From Nitrosomonas sp. (GTDB lineage: Bacteria > Pseudomonadota > Gammaproteobacteria > Burkholderiales > Nitrosomonadaceae): 5,261 bases of DNA. Location: positions 1 through 5,261 of the forward strand of contig DOOY01000207.1 of the NCBI GenBank assembly GCA_003514765.1. Direction: 5' to 3'. The translations under genes were made by a program, and so were the position numbers. Numbering within the stretch: the first letter of the stretch is position 1; each line of letters starts with the position of its first letter. Below are positions 1-5,261 of the stretch, in pieces. Under the pieces are notes generated by a model. That model worked only from the letters and a program-made list of their open reading frames with translations, made no database searches and was not told the origin of the DNA.

Positions 1-524
1 GCGGTACGGCGCTTGAAGTGCTTGAACAGGATGCAGACAGTGGTTATTCGAAGGTGCAGACAAACAGTGGTGTTGAAGGGTGGGTGTTAACGCGTTATTT
101 GATGCGTGAACCTGCCGCCAGAATGCAGTTGCAACATCTAGTCAAGCAAGTGACCGGCAACATGCCTCAAAACAGCAGTATACGCAGTCAAATGGATTTG
201 ATTAAAACAGAATACGACAATGCCAACGACCGCATCAAAGCTCTCGAGCTGGATAAAGAACAACTGGAAGAGCAGTTAAATGAAATCAAGAGCACGGCAG
301 CGAATGTTTTGGCGATTGATGCTGAGAATCAGCAGCTGCATCATAAATTTACGGAAGCAAAATCACAACTTGAAGCATTGCAGGAACAGTACAGCCGGTT
401 AAGTGACAGTAGCGAGAAGGATTGGTTTATCACCGGTGCGCTGGTTTTGCTGGGTGGATTGTTATTAGGATTAATCATCCCCAAAATCAGTTGGCAAAGG
501 CGCTCCCGCTACGGTAGTTTTTAA
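1..524 (+). CDS. SH3-domain, coiled-coil, C-terminally membrane-anchored protein (TIGR04211-like), 5' end missing
   Basis: The reading frame is open from position 3 and runs off the left edge, so this is the last 173 residues of a longer protein. A GTG at position 18 is an internal Val codon inside the SH3 fold, not a start. Visible parts, numbered from the first complete codon, are: the end of a bacterial SH3 domain (about 1-33, with LEVLE, GYSKV and EGWVLTRYL), the short EPAAR linker typical of the family, a charged Glu/Gln/Lys/Leu-rich segment likely to form a coiled coil (about 60-138), one hydrophobic membrane helix (about 141-159) and a basic tail ending RRSRYGSF. This order and the arginine-rich tail ending in Gly-x-Phe match the TIGR04211 SH3 family (YgiM-like). 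The lost N-terminus normally carries a signal peptide, which would leave the SH3 and coiled coil in the periplasm. The exact role is not established; binding of cell-wall or envelope components is only a guess. It converges on the nuclease gene. Confidence 0.88.
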   Translation, partial: GTALEVLEQDADSGYSKVQTNSGVEGWVLTRYLMREPAARMQLQHLVKQVTGNMPQNSSIRSQMDLIKTEYDNANDRIKALELDKEQLEEQLNEIKSTAANVLAIDAENQQLHHKFTEAKSQLEALQEQYSRLSDSSEKDWFITGALVLLGGLLLGLIIPKISWQRRSRYGSF

Positions 525-528
525 AATC

Positions 529-540
529 CGGTTTTCACCG
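529..540 (-). terminator. Possible weak terminator hairpin after the nuclease gene
   Basis: Read on the minus strand, 13 bases past the nuclease stop codon, CGGT-GAAA-ACCG forms a 4-bp stem capped by a GAAA (GNRA-type) tetraloop. It is followed by GA and four T residues at 526-523. The position is right for an intrinsic terminator, but the stem is very short and the T run is brief and overlaps the stop codon of the convergent SH3 gene. Read on the plus strand the same stem has no T run. This is a weak candidate only. Confidence 0.22.
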
Positions 541-552
541 CATTCGTGTTAT

Positions 553-1395
553 TCATTGCAAGATCAAAGCACTGGGATGATAAATCAGAATTGAAAATTT
601 TTCGCCTCTGCGAGACAACCATCCGCGTACTTCCAGTTTTTTCCCCAGATAGGTTTCCAGTTCAGGAAAGTGACTGTGGTGATCGTTGGCAATGCGTATA
701 TTGACATGGTCATTGAAAATCAGATAGGTATACCTGCGTCTATGCTGGATTTTTTTCAGGGCTCCAATATAGCGCCGCCAGCCTTTATGACCGGATGTTA
801 TTTGTGAAAGCGGATGCACCTGATATTCGGGTAATTTCCATATTCCCAGCTTCTTTTTCTCAGCCTGCTTTTGTGCCTGACTGAATTGATCGGCATGCCG
901 TATATTAGGTGGGATAATGCTTACAAAAGCCAGGCCGTTTCTGAGTAATTCAAGATTGAGATGTTTGCCGTCAGGCAAGAAAACATGGGCAAGCAAACGG
1001 TTATATTTGTCATGTTTTTCGAGATCATACTCCAGATAAACTTTCCGGTTTGTAAGCTGATTCTCCAGCCACGTTTTAGCTGCTAATCCCCCGGGTTCTT
1101 TTGCGCGATGGCGGCTCTCAATTTCAGGTGTGTTGATACCGAGCAATCGAACGCGCTGTCCATTTTTTAGAATAATGGTGTCGCCATCGTAGACTTTTTT
1201 TACTTGATGCAGGTGCCGGTAAGCGCGATTGGGAAGCCTGATTTGTCTGGCGCCTTCAATGGCCTTATCTGAATAGGTAACGCTGCCTGTTGCATCTTCG
1301 CTGCGAAAAATTTCAGTACTGAAAACGGGTTGCGTAATCAAGCTGAAAAAAATTGCCAGATACAAACGAAAATAATGTTTCTGCCGGTTATTCAT
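553..1395 (-). CDS. Secreted staphylococcal-nuclease-like (thermonuclease family) protein with DUF4124-like N-terminus
   Basis: A complete 280-residue protein, probably a calcium-dependent phosphodiesterase cutting DNA or RNA in the periplasm or outside the cell. Domains in order: a signal peptide (about 1-26: basic MNNRQKHYFR, hydrophobic LYLAIFFSLI, likely cleavage after VFS); a DUF4124-like segment (27-55, with IFRSED, VTYSD, GARQIRLP); an SNase domain (about 64-187); and a C-terminal segment (about 203-279) that resembles an OB-fold, with GKKLEVRGWL and a closing HPSALIL. Nuclease residues aligned by eye to staphylococcal nuclease: Asp72 in YDGDT (Asp21), Arg83 (Arg35), Thr89 and Glu91 in NTPE (Thr41, Glu43), and Arg133 in DKYNR (Arg87). 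The position of the metal ligand Asp40 is Asn88. The domain also ends in the usual KLGIW. The start is the first ATG giving a signal peptide, although no clear Shine-Dalgarno precedes it. The family is confident; substrate and physiological role (nutrient scavenging, biofilm DNA turnover) are inference. Confidence 0.9.
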   Translation of the reverse strand: MNNRQKHYFRLYLAIFFSLITQPVFSTEIFRSEDATGSVTYSDKAIEGARQIRLPNRAYRHLHQVKKVYDGDTIILKNGQRVRLLGINTPEIESRHRAKEPGGLAAKTWLENQLTNRKVYLEYDLEKHDKYNRLLAHVFLPDGKHLNLELLRNGLAFVSIIPPNIRHADQFSQAQKQAEKKKLGIWKLPEYQVHPLSQITSGHKGWRRYIGALKKIQHRRRYTYLIFNDHVNIRIANDHHSHFPELETYLGKKLEVRGWLSRRGEKFSILIYHPSALILQ

Positions 1396-1516
1396 GTTGT
1401 TATCAATTGAGCTATGCTAGGTCGGTTACGTGTTGATGCCATGCGCCGGGTATGAAAAATGCTTTTAAAATAAAAATATGGCACAATCATCGGTTTTTGG
1501 GTTTGTGAGCGGAAAC

Positions 1517-1522
1517 TATAAA
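1517..1522 (+). promoter_or_regulatory. Possible -10 box upstream of the symporter gene
   Basis: The hexamer TATAAA matches the sigma-70 -10 consensus at five of six positions. The sequence 16-17 bases upstream (1494-1500, TTTTTGG) is only a poor match to TTGACA. If used, it would give a leader of about 280 bases before the symporter start. The evidence is weak and rests on one hexamer in an AT-rich area. Confidence 0.18.
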
Positions 1523-1615
1523 AGTGTGATGAATTAAAGCGAAAAGATCAGTGTTAGAATCGTCATGCTTGCAGACAAGATAAATACATTTTAATCGCTG
1601 AATAGAAAATGCCAT

Positions 1616-1792
1616 ATGCTGGTAAAGAACGCTTTTCAGCGCTACTTTCTGGCGATCAGGAATCTTTTTAAGTACTCTAATAAAAATATGCGTCAATATC
1701 CAATCAATCCAATCAGCCTGGCCAAACGGGTTGTCACTTTGATTGTCAGCATGGCCAGCTTGACCAAGTTGACCGGTTGCGCGATCGGGTAA
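1616..1792 (+). CDS. Doubtful 58-codon ORF ending in a lipobox-like LTGC motif
   Basis: A plus-strand frame begins at ATG 1616 (alternative ATG at 1688) and ends at TAA 1790-1792, 16 bases before the symporter start. The last residues read SLTKLTGCAIG, and LTGC fits the lipoprotein lipobox pattern. From Met24 the frame has a basic start, a hydrophobic stretch (VVTLIVSMASL) and then the Cys. This is the shape of a lipoprotein signal peptide, but with a lysine inside the hydrophobic part and only three residues after the Cys. No good Shine-Dalgarno precedes either start. It could be a remnant of a lipoprotein, a small leader peptide, or chance. I do not recognise a family. Confidence 0.15.
   Translation: MLVKNAFQRYFLAIRNLFKYSNKNMRQYPINPISLAKRVVTLIVSMASLTKLTGCAIG
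1698..1715 (+). repeat. Perfect tandem repeat, 2 x 9 bases (ATCCAATCA)
   Basis: ATCCAATCA occurs twice back to back with no mismatch at 1698-1706 and 1707-1715. It lies in the intergenic region about 95-110 bases upstream of the symporter start. In the doubtful small frame it would encode Pro-Ile-Asn-Pro-Ile-Ser. The repeat is real as sequence; any function is unknown. Confidence 0.7.
1760..1774 (+). repeat. Direct repeat TTGACC-AAG-TTGACC
   Basis: Two identical TTGACC hexamers are spaced three bases apart (1760-1765 and 1769-1774), 35-49 bases upstream of the symporter start. Two TTGTCA hexamers lie just before them at 1731-1736 and 1743-1748, making a small cluster of similar boxes. These could be binding sites for a regulator or chance matches; no known operator is recognised. 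Confidence 0.5.
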
Positions 1793-1797
1793 AGGAG
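1793..1797 (+). promoter_or_regulatory. Ribosome binding site of the symporter gene
   Basis: AGGAG is a strong match to the anti-Shine-Dalgarno complement and lies 11 bases before ATG 1809. It supports that start over any later Met in the frame. It directly abuts the TAA that ends the doubtful upstream frame. Confidence 0.75.
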
Positions 1798-1808
1798 TTT
1801 GCAACTTC

Positions 1809-3245
1809 ATGGAAATCGATAGGATAATCGATACGGCTTTTGAGCCTGTTTCGAATGCGGTTGCGTCCGTAATTTTTTATAGCGTTCCGCTATTAGGGCT
1901 CGAAATTAAGCTGGTGCTGGTATGGCTGGTTGTTGCGGCGCTTTTTTTTACTGTTTATTTTGGTTTTATCAATGTGCGCTGTTTTGTGCACGGCATTAAT
2001 GTACTGCGCGGTAAACACGATGATCAGAACGCAGATGGCCAGATTAATCGATTCCAGGCGTTGATGACTTCGCTGTCGGGAACCGTTGGGTTGGGTAATA
2101 TCGCCGGTGTGGCTGTGGCGATTTCGGTGGGCGGCCCCGGCGCGGCGTTCTGGATGGCGGTCATGGGTGTTTTCGGTATGTCGACCAAATTCATTGAAGT
2201 CACATTGGGCGTTAAATACCGTCAGCATGGATCAAAGCGGCATCCGGAAGCGATTTCAGGCGGCCCAATGTACTATTTGCGTGCAGCTTTCGATCAATTT
2301 CATAAGCCTCGATTCGGCAGGTTCATGGCGGGGATGTTTGCATTGTGTTGTATCGGCGGCACAATTGGCGCCGGTGGTTTGTTTCAGGCGAATCAGGCTT
2401 ACCAGCAGGCTCTGATTGTGACCGGCGGCGAGACCGGTTTTTTGGCCGAAAGAGGCTGGATGTTTGGCGTTTTTATGGCATTGCTCGTTGGCTTGGTAAT
2501 TATAGGAGGTATTAAATGGATTGCAGCAGTTGCCAGTAGCGTTGTGCCGGTTATGGCGATTACTTATATCGTGGCGAGTTTTGTGGTCATTGGTGTCCAT
2601 TACGCTGCAATCCCCGAAGCCGTACAAACCATTTTTGAAATGGCGCTTTATCCTGAAGCGGGGGTCGGTGCATTGATGGGCGCTTTGTTAATGGGTGTGC
2701 AGCGTGCTACTTTTTCCAATGAAGCGGGACTGGGATCATCGGCGATTGCACATAGCGCGGTGAAAACGGATGTGCCGGTTAGTCAAGGTATGGTCGGCAT
2801 GCTGGGGCCTTTTATCGATACCGTGGTTATTTGTATGGTTACGGCTTTGGTTATTGTTATTTCAGGGGCTTATGTTGAAGGTAGCGGAATTGAAGGTGTT
2901 GAGCTGACATCGCGCGCGTTTGCTTCCGGAATTTCCTGGTTTCCCTATGTGTTGTCAGTTACAGTTTTCCTGTTTGCTTACTCAACCATGATTTCATGGT
3001 CGTATTATGGATTGAAATGCGCAACATACCTTTTTGGCGAATATGATATTGTTGAAAATATCTATAAAGTTTTCTTTTGCATATTCATTATTGTCGGCTC
3101 GGCGACTCAGTTGTCCAATATTATTCTATTCACCGATTCAATGGTTTTTGCCATGGCGATTCCAAATATTATTGGACTGTATATGCTCGCACCTGAAATC
3201 AAAAAAGATCTTCGAACCTATCTTCAGGATATCAGAATAAAATAG
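1809..3245 (+). CDS. Sodium:alanine/glycine symporter (AGCS family)
   Basis: A complete 478-residue inner-membrane transporter, within the usual AGCS length range, that imports a small amino acid (alanine or glycine) with Na+ (or H+). Family hallmarks seen: SLSGTVGLGNIAGVA (88-102), GGPGAAFWM followed by FGMSTKFIE (108-130, the AGCS signature region), GGPMYY (151-156), GGTIGAG (183-189), FSNEAGLGSSAIAH (302-315) followed by KTDVPVSQGMVGMLG, and many hydrophobic helices spread from about residue 34 to 460, consistent with roughly 10-11 membrane spans. The start is fixed by AGGAG 11 bases upstream, and the N-terminus (MEIDRIIDTAFEPV) looks like that of related symporters. No truncation or frameshift is seen. 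The substrate is inferred from the family; other small amino acids are possible. The gap of 104 bases to mlaF has no clear terminator, so read-through into the Mla genes is possible, but no functional link is known. Confidence 0.93.
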   Translation: MEIDRIIDTAFEPVSNAVASVIFYSVPLLGLEIKLVLVWLVVAALFFTVYFGFINVRCFVHGINVLRGKHDDQNADGQINRFQALMTSLSGTVGLGNIAGVAVAISVGGPGAAFWMAVMGVFGMSTKFIEVTLGVKYRQHGSKRHPEAISGGPMYYLRAAFDQFHKPRFGRFMAGMFALCCIGGTIGAGGLFQANQAYQQALIVTGGETGFLAERGWMFGVFMALLVGLVIIGGIKWIAAVASSVVPVMAITYIVASFVVIGVHYAAIPEAVQTIFEMALYPEAGVGALMGALLMGVQRATFSNEAGLGSSAIAHSAVKTDVPVSQGMVGMLGPFIDTVVICMVTALVIVISGAYVEGSGIEGVELTSRAFASGISWFPYVLSVTVFLFAYSTMISWSYYGLKCATYLFGEYDIVENIYKVFFCIFIIVGSATQLSNIILFTDSMVFAMAIPNIIGLYMLAPEIKKDLRTYLQDIRIK

Positions 3246-3349
3246 CAGTTCTTACGATCTACAATCAAAATAAAAAACACATGTGCATTGAGAAATTGTA
3301 TTAAAATCAACGCCCGTTCGTCAGTCAATTAACAATATTTTCCTGAAGT
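3246..3349 (+). promoter_or_regulatory. Gap before mlaF, probable site of the mla operon promoter
   Basis: This AT-rich 104-base gap separates the symporter stop from mlaF. TAAAAT at 3302-3307 resembles a -10 box (five of six), but no good -35 box is found at 16-18 bases upstream. The self-complementary CACATGTG (3278-3285) is a short palindrome without a following T run, so it is not a terminator. The only Shine-Dalgarno-like sequence before mlaF is a weak TGAAG immediately upstream of the ATG. That an operon promoter lies here is inference from the gene layout. Confidence 0.25.
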
Positions 3350-4162
3350 ATGGCATCTGAAACCCTAATTGAAATCAATGACTTAAATTTTTCATATGAT
3401 ACGCGAACAATTTTGAAAGGCGTTAATATGACAATGCGGCGTGGTCAGTTGATCGCCATTATGGGTGGCAGCGGGTCGGGAAAAACAACTCTGTTGAAAC
3501 TCATCGGTGGTGCTGTGCGCCCATCTTCAGGTTTTGTCAAGGTTTCCGGGCAGGTAATCCATGAACTCAATCGCGATGCGCTTTTTAAGATGCGCCGAAA
3601 AATGGGTATGCTGTTTCAATTCGGTGCATTGTTTACAGACCTGTCTGTTTTTGACAATGTGGCTTTTCAAATGCGCGAGCATACAGATTTGCCCGAATCC
3701 ATGATACGTGACCTGGTATTAATGAAACTGCATGCAGTAGGATTGCGTGGTGCGCATCAGTTGATGCCGGCTGAACTATCAGGTGGCATGGCGCGCCGTG
3801 TCGCATTGGCGCGATCGATCGCGCTGGATCCGATGCTGATGATGTTTGACGAGCCCTTTACTGGTCTGGATCCGATATCGTTGAGTGTTATCGGCGGCTT
3901 GATTCGCCGTCTGACAGATGCGCTGGGCATGACATCGATTATTGTCACACATGATGTGCAGGAATCATTGAGTATCGTCGACTATGTTTATTTTATCGCA
4001 GATGGTGTGATTGCCGCGCACGGTACACCGAAGGACGTGAAGGAATCCGAAGCACCCTTCGTGCATCAGTTTGTGCATGGCGAAATCGATGGCCCGGTGC
4101 CTTTTCATTATCCTGCACAAGCCTATCTCCAGGATCTGAATTTGGAGAAAACGCTTGCTTAA
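3350..4162 (+). CDS. mlaF: MlaF, ATP-binding subunit of the phospholipid ABC transporter
   Basis: A complete 270-residue cytoplasmic ATPase (E. coli MlaF is about the same size) that powers the MlaFEDB complex moving phospholipids between the two membranes; the net direction in vivo is debated, with retrograde transport the usual view. All ABC motifs are intact: Walker A GGSGSGKT (39-46), Q-loop Gln90 in LFQFGALF, signature LSGGM (143-147, with Met in place of the common Gln as is typical of the MlaF/Ttg2A group), Walker B MLMMFDE (162-168) with catalytic Glu168, GLDP (172-175), and switch His201 in VTHD. The tail GPVPFHYPAQAY is characteristic of MlaF rather than of generic ABC ATPases; in E. 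coli the C-terminal extension contacts the partner subunit in the dimer. The start ATG gives the expected N-terminus (LIEINDLNFSY) though its Shine-Dalgarno is weak. Its last codons overlap the start of mlaE by 8 bases, indicating translational coupling. Confidence 0.96.
   Translation: MASETLIEINDLNFSYDTRTILKGVNMTMRRGQLIAIMGGSGSGKTTLLKLIGGAVRPSSGFVKVSGQVIHELNRDALFKMRRKMGMLFQFGALFTDLSVFDNVAFQMREHTDLPESMIRDLVLMKLHAVGLRGAHQLMPAELSGGMARRVALARSIALDPMLMMFDEPFTGLDPISLSVIGGLIRRLTDALGMTSIIVTHDVQESLSIVDYVYFIADGVIAAHGTPKDVKESEAPFVHQFVHGEIDGPVPFHYPAQAYLQDLNLEKTLA
4144..4147 (+). promoter_or_regulatory. Ribosome binding site that selects the TTG start of mlaE
   Basis: GGAG inside the end of mlaF lies 7 bases before TTG 4155, an ideal spacing. 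The alternative ATG at 4167 would be 19 bases away and has no Shine-Dalgarno of its own. This is the main reason for choosing the TTG start. Confidence 0.6.
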
Positions 4163-4958
4163 ACCGATGGCGCGAATTATTTCCGGTATTCAGGGTGTCG
4201 GACACCGCACTATTGAGGCTGTCTGGCGGCTGGGTCAAGCCACACGCTTTTTTTTGCTGGTGTTGTTAAAATCGGGTACCAGTCTGCGCCGTTTTGGATT
4301 AGTAATACGCGAATTATACTATACCGGTGTCTTGTCGCTCATTATCATCGTGGTATCAGGGCTATTTGTCGGCATGGTGTTGGGTTTGCAAGGATATGAA
4401 ACCCTGCAGAAATATGGTTCCGAGACGGCTGTGGGTACGCTGGTGGCGTTGTCGCTGGTCAGAGAGCTGGGACCGGTTGTGGCAGCCCTTTTATTCGCCA
4501 GTCGCGCTGGTTCGGCTATTACAGCGGAAATTGGCTTGATGAAAGCAACCGAGCAACTGACAGCGATGGGAATGATGGCTGTGGATCCGGTTGCACGCGT
4601 CGTGGCGCCGCGCTTCTGGGCGGGCGTCATTTCCATGCCTTTGCTGGCGGCTATATTTTCGGTGATGGGTGTGTTTGGCGGTTATCTGGTGACGGTACTG
4701 TTTATTGGTGTCGATGAAGGCTCTTTTTGGTCGCAAATGCAAAGTAATGTCGATTTCAGAATCGATATACTGAACGGTTTTATTAAAAGTTGTTTTTTTG
4801 GCGTCGCAGTGACGGCTATTGCTGTGTTTGAGGGGTATGACTCGCCTCCTACAGCGGAAGGTGTTTCAGGCGCGACAACGCGTACTGTTGTAACCTCATC
4901 ATTGGTGATACTGGGACTTGATTTTATCCTGACAGCTTTCATGTTTAGAGGACTTTAG
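4155..4958 (+). CDS. mlaE: MlaE, permease subunit of the phospholipid ABC transporter
   Basis: A complete 267-residue inner-membrane permease that pairs with MlaF and holds the MlaD hexamer in the Mla phospholipid transporter. Family features: an amphipathic N-terminal region (about 12-56, with AVWRLGQATRFF), hydrophobic helices at about 58-80, 93-115, 155-190, 213-226 and 245-266, and the highly conserved central block SLVRELGPVVAALLFASRAG (100-119) continuing with ITAEIG, TEQLTAMG, DPVARVVAPR and FWAG (122-157). This block is diagnostic of MlaE/TrgB/YrbE permeases and includes the segment thought to contact the ATPase. The late EGYDSPPTAEGVSGATTRTVV stretch is also typical. The start is taken as TTG at 4155 because of a well-placed GGAG; ATG at 4167 would shorten the protein by four residues without touching the domain. 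It overlaps mlaF by 8 bases and is followed by mlaD after 4 bases. Confidence 0.95.
   Translation: MLKPMARIISGIQGVGHRTIEAVWRLGQATRFFLLVLLKSGTSLRRFGLVIRELYYTGVLSLIIIVVSGLFVGMVLGLQGYETLQKYGSETAVGTLVALSLVRELGPVVAALLFASRAGSAITAEIGLMKATEQLTAMGMMAVDPVARVVAPRFWAGVISMPLLAAIFSVMGVFGGYLVTVLFIGVDEGSFWSQMQSNVDFRIDILNGFIKSCFFGVAVTAIAVFEGYDSPPTAEGVSGATTRTVVTSSLVILGLDFILTAFMFRGL
4947..4952 (+). promoter_or_regulatory. Ribosome binding site of mlaD
   Basis: AGAGGA, within the last codons of mlaE, lies 10 bases before ATG 4963. It supports that start and shows that mlaE and mlaD are translated from the same message, probably coupled. Confidence 0.6.
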
Positions 4959-4962
4959 GTAA

Positions 4963-5261
4963 ATGCAACGAGCTACTTTGGATTTATGGGTAGGACTGTT
5001 TGTGGTGATAGGAATTGGTGCGTTAATGATTTTGAGCCTGAAGGTGGGCAATCTGAATACTTATGGCGTCTCGGACAGCTATGTTATCAAGGGAAATTTT
5101 GAGAATATAGGCGGATTGAAGGCTCGTGCGCCCGTAAAAAGCTCAGGTGTTGTCGTTGGACGTGTTACCGACATTCAATTCAGTACACAAAGCTACGATG
5201 CAATCGTTACCATGAATATTGACAGCCGTTATCAATTTCCTAAAGATACTTTCGCCAGCAT
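4963..5261 (+). CDS. mlaD: MlaD, MCE-domain phospholipid-binding subunit, 3' end missing
   Basis: The first 99 codons are visible and the frame runs open off the right edge; the full family protein is usually about 150-180 residues. MlaD is anchored in the inner membrane by one N-terminal helix and forms a periplasmic hexameric ring that carries phospholipid between MlaE and the shuttle MlaC. Seen here: a short start MQRATLDLW, a membrane helix (about 9-24, VGLFVVIGIGALMIL), then the start of the MCE domain from about residue 38, with YVIKGNFENIGGLKARAPVK, SSGVVVGRV and a following DIQF strand. The NIGGLK-x-x-APVK-x-SGV-x-VGRV wording is diagnostic of the MCE fold in MlaD. It sits 4 bases after the mlaE stop. 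The expected next genes (mlaC, mlaB, mlaA/vacJ) are outside the window. Confidence 0.95.
   Translation, partial: MQRATLDLWVGLFVVIGIGALMILSLKVGNLNTYGVSDSYVIKGNFENIGGLKARAPVKSSGVVVGRVTDIQFSTQSYDAIVTMNIDSRYQFPKDTFAS

Larger units (their letters stand above)
1396..1808. other. 413-base intergenic region between divergent nuclease and symporter genes
   Basis: No convincing gene is visible here. The region must carry the promoters for the minus-strand nuclease and probably the plus-strand symporter, but no sigma-70 promoter with both boxes well matched is apparent. It is AT-rich near 1452-1480 and holds a possible -10 box at 1517-1522, an inverted repeat CGCTGAA/TTCAGCG (1596-1602 and 1635-1641, 32-base loop), a 9-base tandem repeat at 1698-1715, a TTGACC direct repeat at 1760-1774 and a strong Shine-Dalgarno for the symporter at 1793-1797. 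A 58-codon plus-strand frame (1616-1792) is listed separately as doubtful. A 107-codon minus-strand frame at 1487-1810 has no Shine-Dalgarno and no family resemblance and was rejected. No tRNA or rRNA-like structure was seen. Confidence 0.6.

Noticed and set aside
1452..1508. 18-codon plus-strand ORF starting MKNAFKIKIW
   Set aside because: Too short, no Shine-Dalgarno, and lies in an AT-rich stretch where a lysine-rich frame is expected by chance.
1504..1516. Stretch resembling half of the lac operator (TTGTGAGCGGA followed by AAC)
   Set aside because: The second half of the operator is absent and there is no lac-type gene or regulator nearby; an 11-base match is plausible by chance.
1596..1641. 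Inverted repeat CGCTGAA/TTCAGCG with a 32-base loop
   Set aside because: A seven-base arm with a long unstructured loop and no T run; not convincing as a terminator, riboswitch or operator.
1487..1810. 107-codon minus-strand ORF whose ATG shares the CATG at the symporter start
   Set aside because: No Shine-Dalgarno upstream of its ATG, no recognisable domain, and unusual composition. It overlaps the symporter's ribosome binding site and looks like a chance open frame.
1893..2228. Long minus-strand open frame inside the symporter gene, with similar ones at 2256-2627, 4319-4636 and 4682-4942
   Set aside because: These lie opposite clearly recognised genes, have low-complexity or unnatural composition and no family resemblance; they are shadows of the real coding strand.
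3278..3285. Palindrome CACATGTG after the symporter gene as a possible terminator or operator
   Set aside because: Only eight bases with no loop and no downstream T run; such palindromes are common by chance.

Overview
The window looks like a chromosomal stretch of a Gram-negative proteobacterium. The evidence is the start of a phospholipid-transport (Mla) operon, a periplasmic or secreted nuclease with an N-terminal DUF4124-like segment, and an SH3-coiled-coil-membrane protein of the TIGR04211 type. All three are common in beta- and gammaproteobacteria. The moderate GC content and the protein wording make a Nitrosomonas-like betaproteobacterium my best guess. That is inference from memory of similar proteins, not a database match.

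Layout: (1) positions 1-524, plus strand, hold the C-terminal part of an SH3-domain membrane protein that begins before the window. (2) 553-1395, minus strand, hold a full-length secreted staphylococcal-nuclease-like protein, convergent with the first gene and 28 bases from it. (3) 1396-1808 is a 413-base gap between the divergently oriented nuclease and symporter genes. It contains short 9-base-period repeats, a possible -10 box and a dubious 58-codon open frame that ends in a lipobox-like motif. (4) 1809-3245, plus strand, hold a complete sodium/alanine-type (AGCS) symporter. (5) After a 104-base gap come mlaF (3350-4162), mlaE (4155-4958) and the first 99 codons of mlaD (4963 to the window end), all on the plus strand and tightly packed.

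How the genes work together: MlaF (ATPase), MlaE (permease) and MlaD (MCE-domain lipid-binding subunit) form the inner-membrane part of the Mla system, which moves phospholipids between the inner and outer membranes and maintains outer-membrane lipid asymmetry. The remaining usual partners (MlaC, MlaB, the lipoprotein MlaA/VacJ) would be expected just beyond the right edge. The 8-base mlaF/mlaE overlap and the 4-base mlaE/mlaD gap indicate one transcript with coupled translation. The symporter, nuclease and SH3 protein have no evident functional link to Mla.

Overall this is mostly an ordinary housekeeping region. I see no mobile element, CRISPR array, rRNA or tRNA, and nothing that convincingly amounts to a new system. 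The points most worth a second look are the nuclease's three-part architecture with an Asn at a usual metal-ligand position, the TTG start of mlaE, and the small repeats and lipobox-like frame upstream of the symporter.
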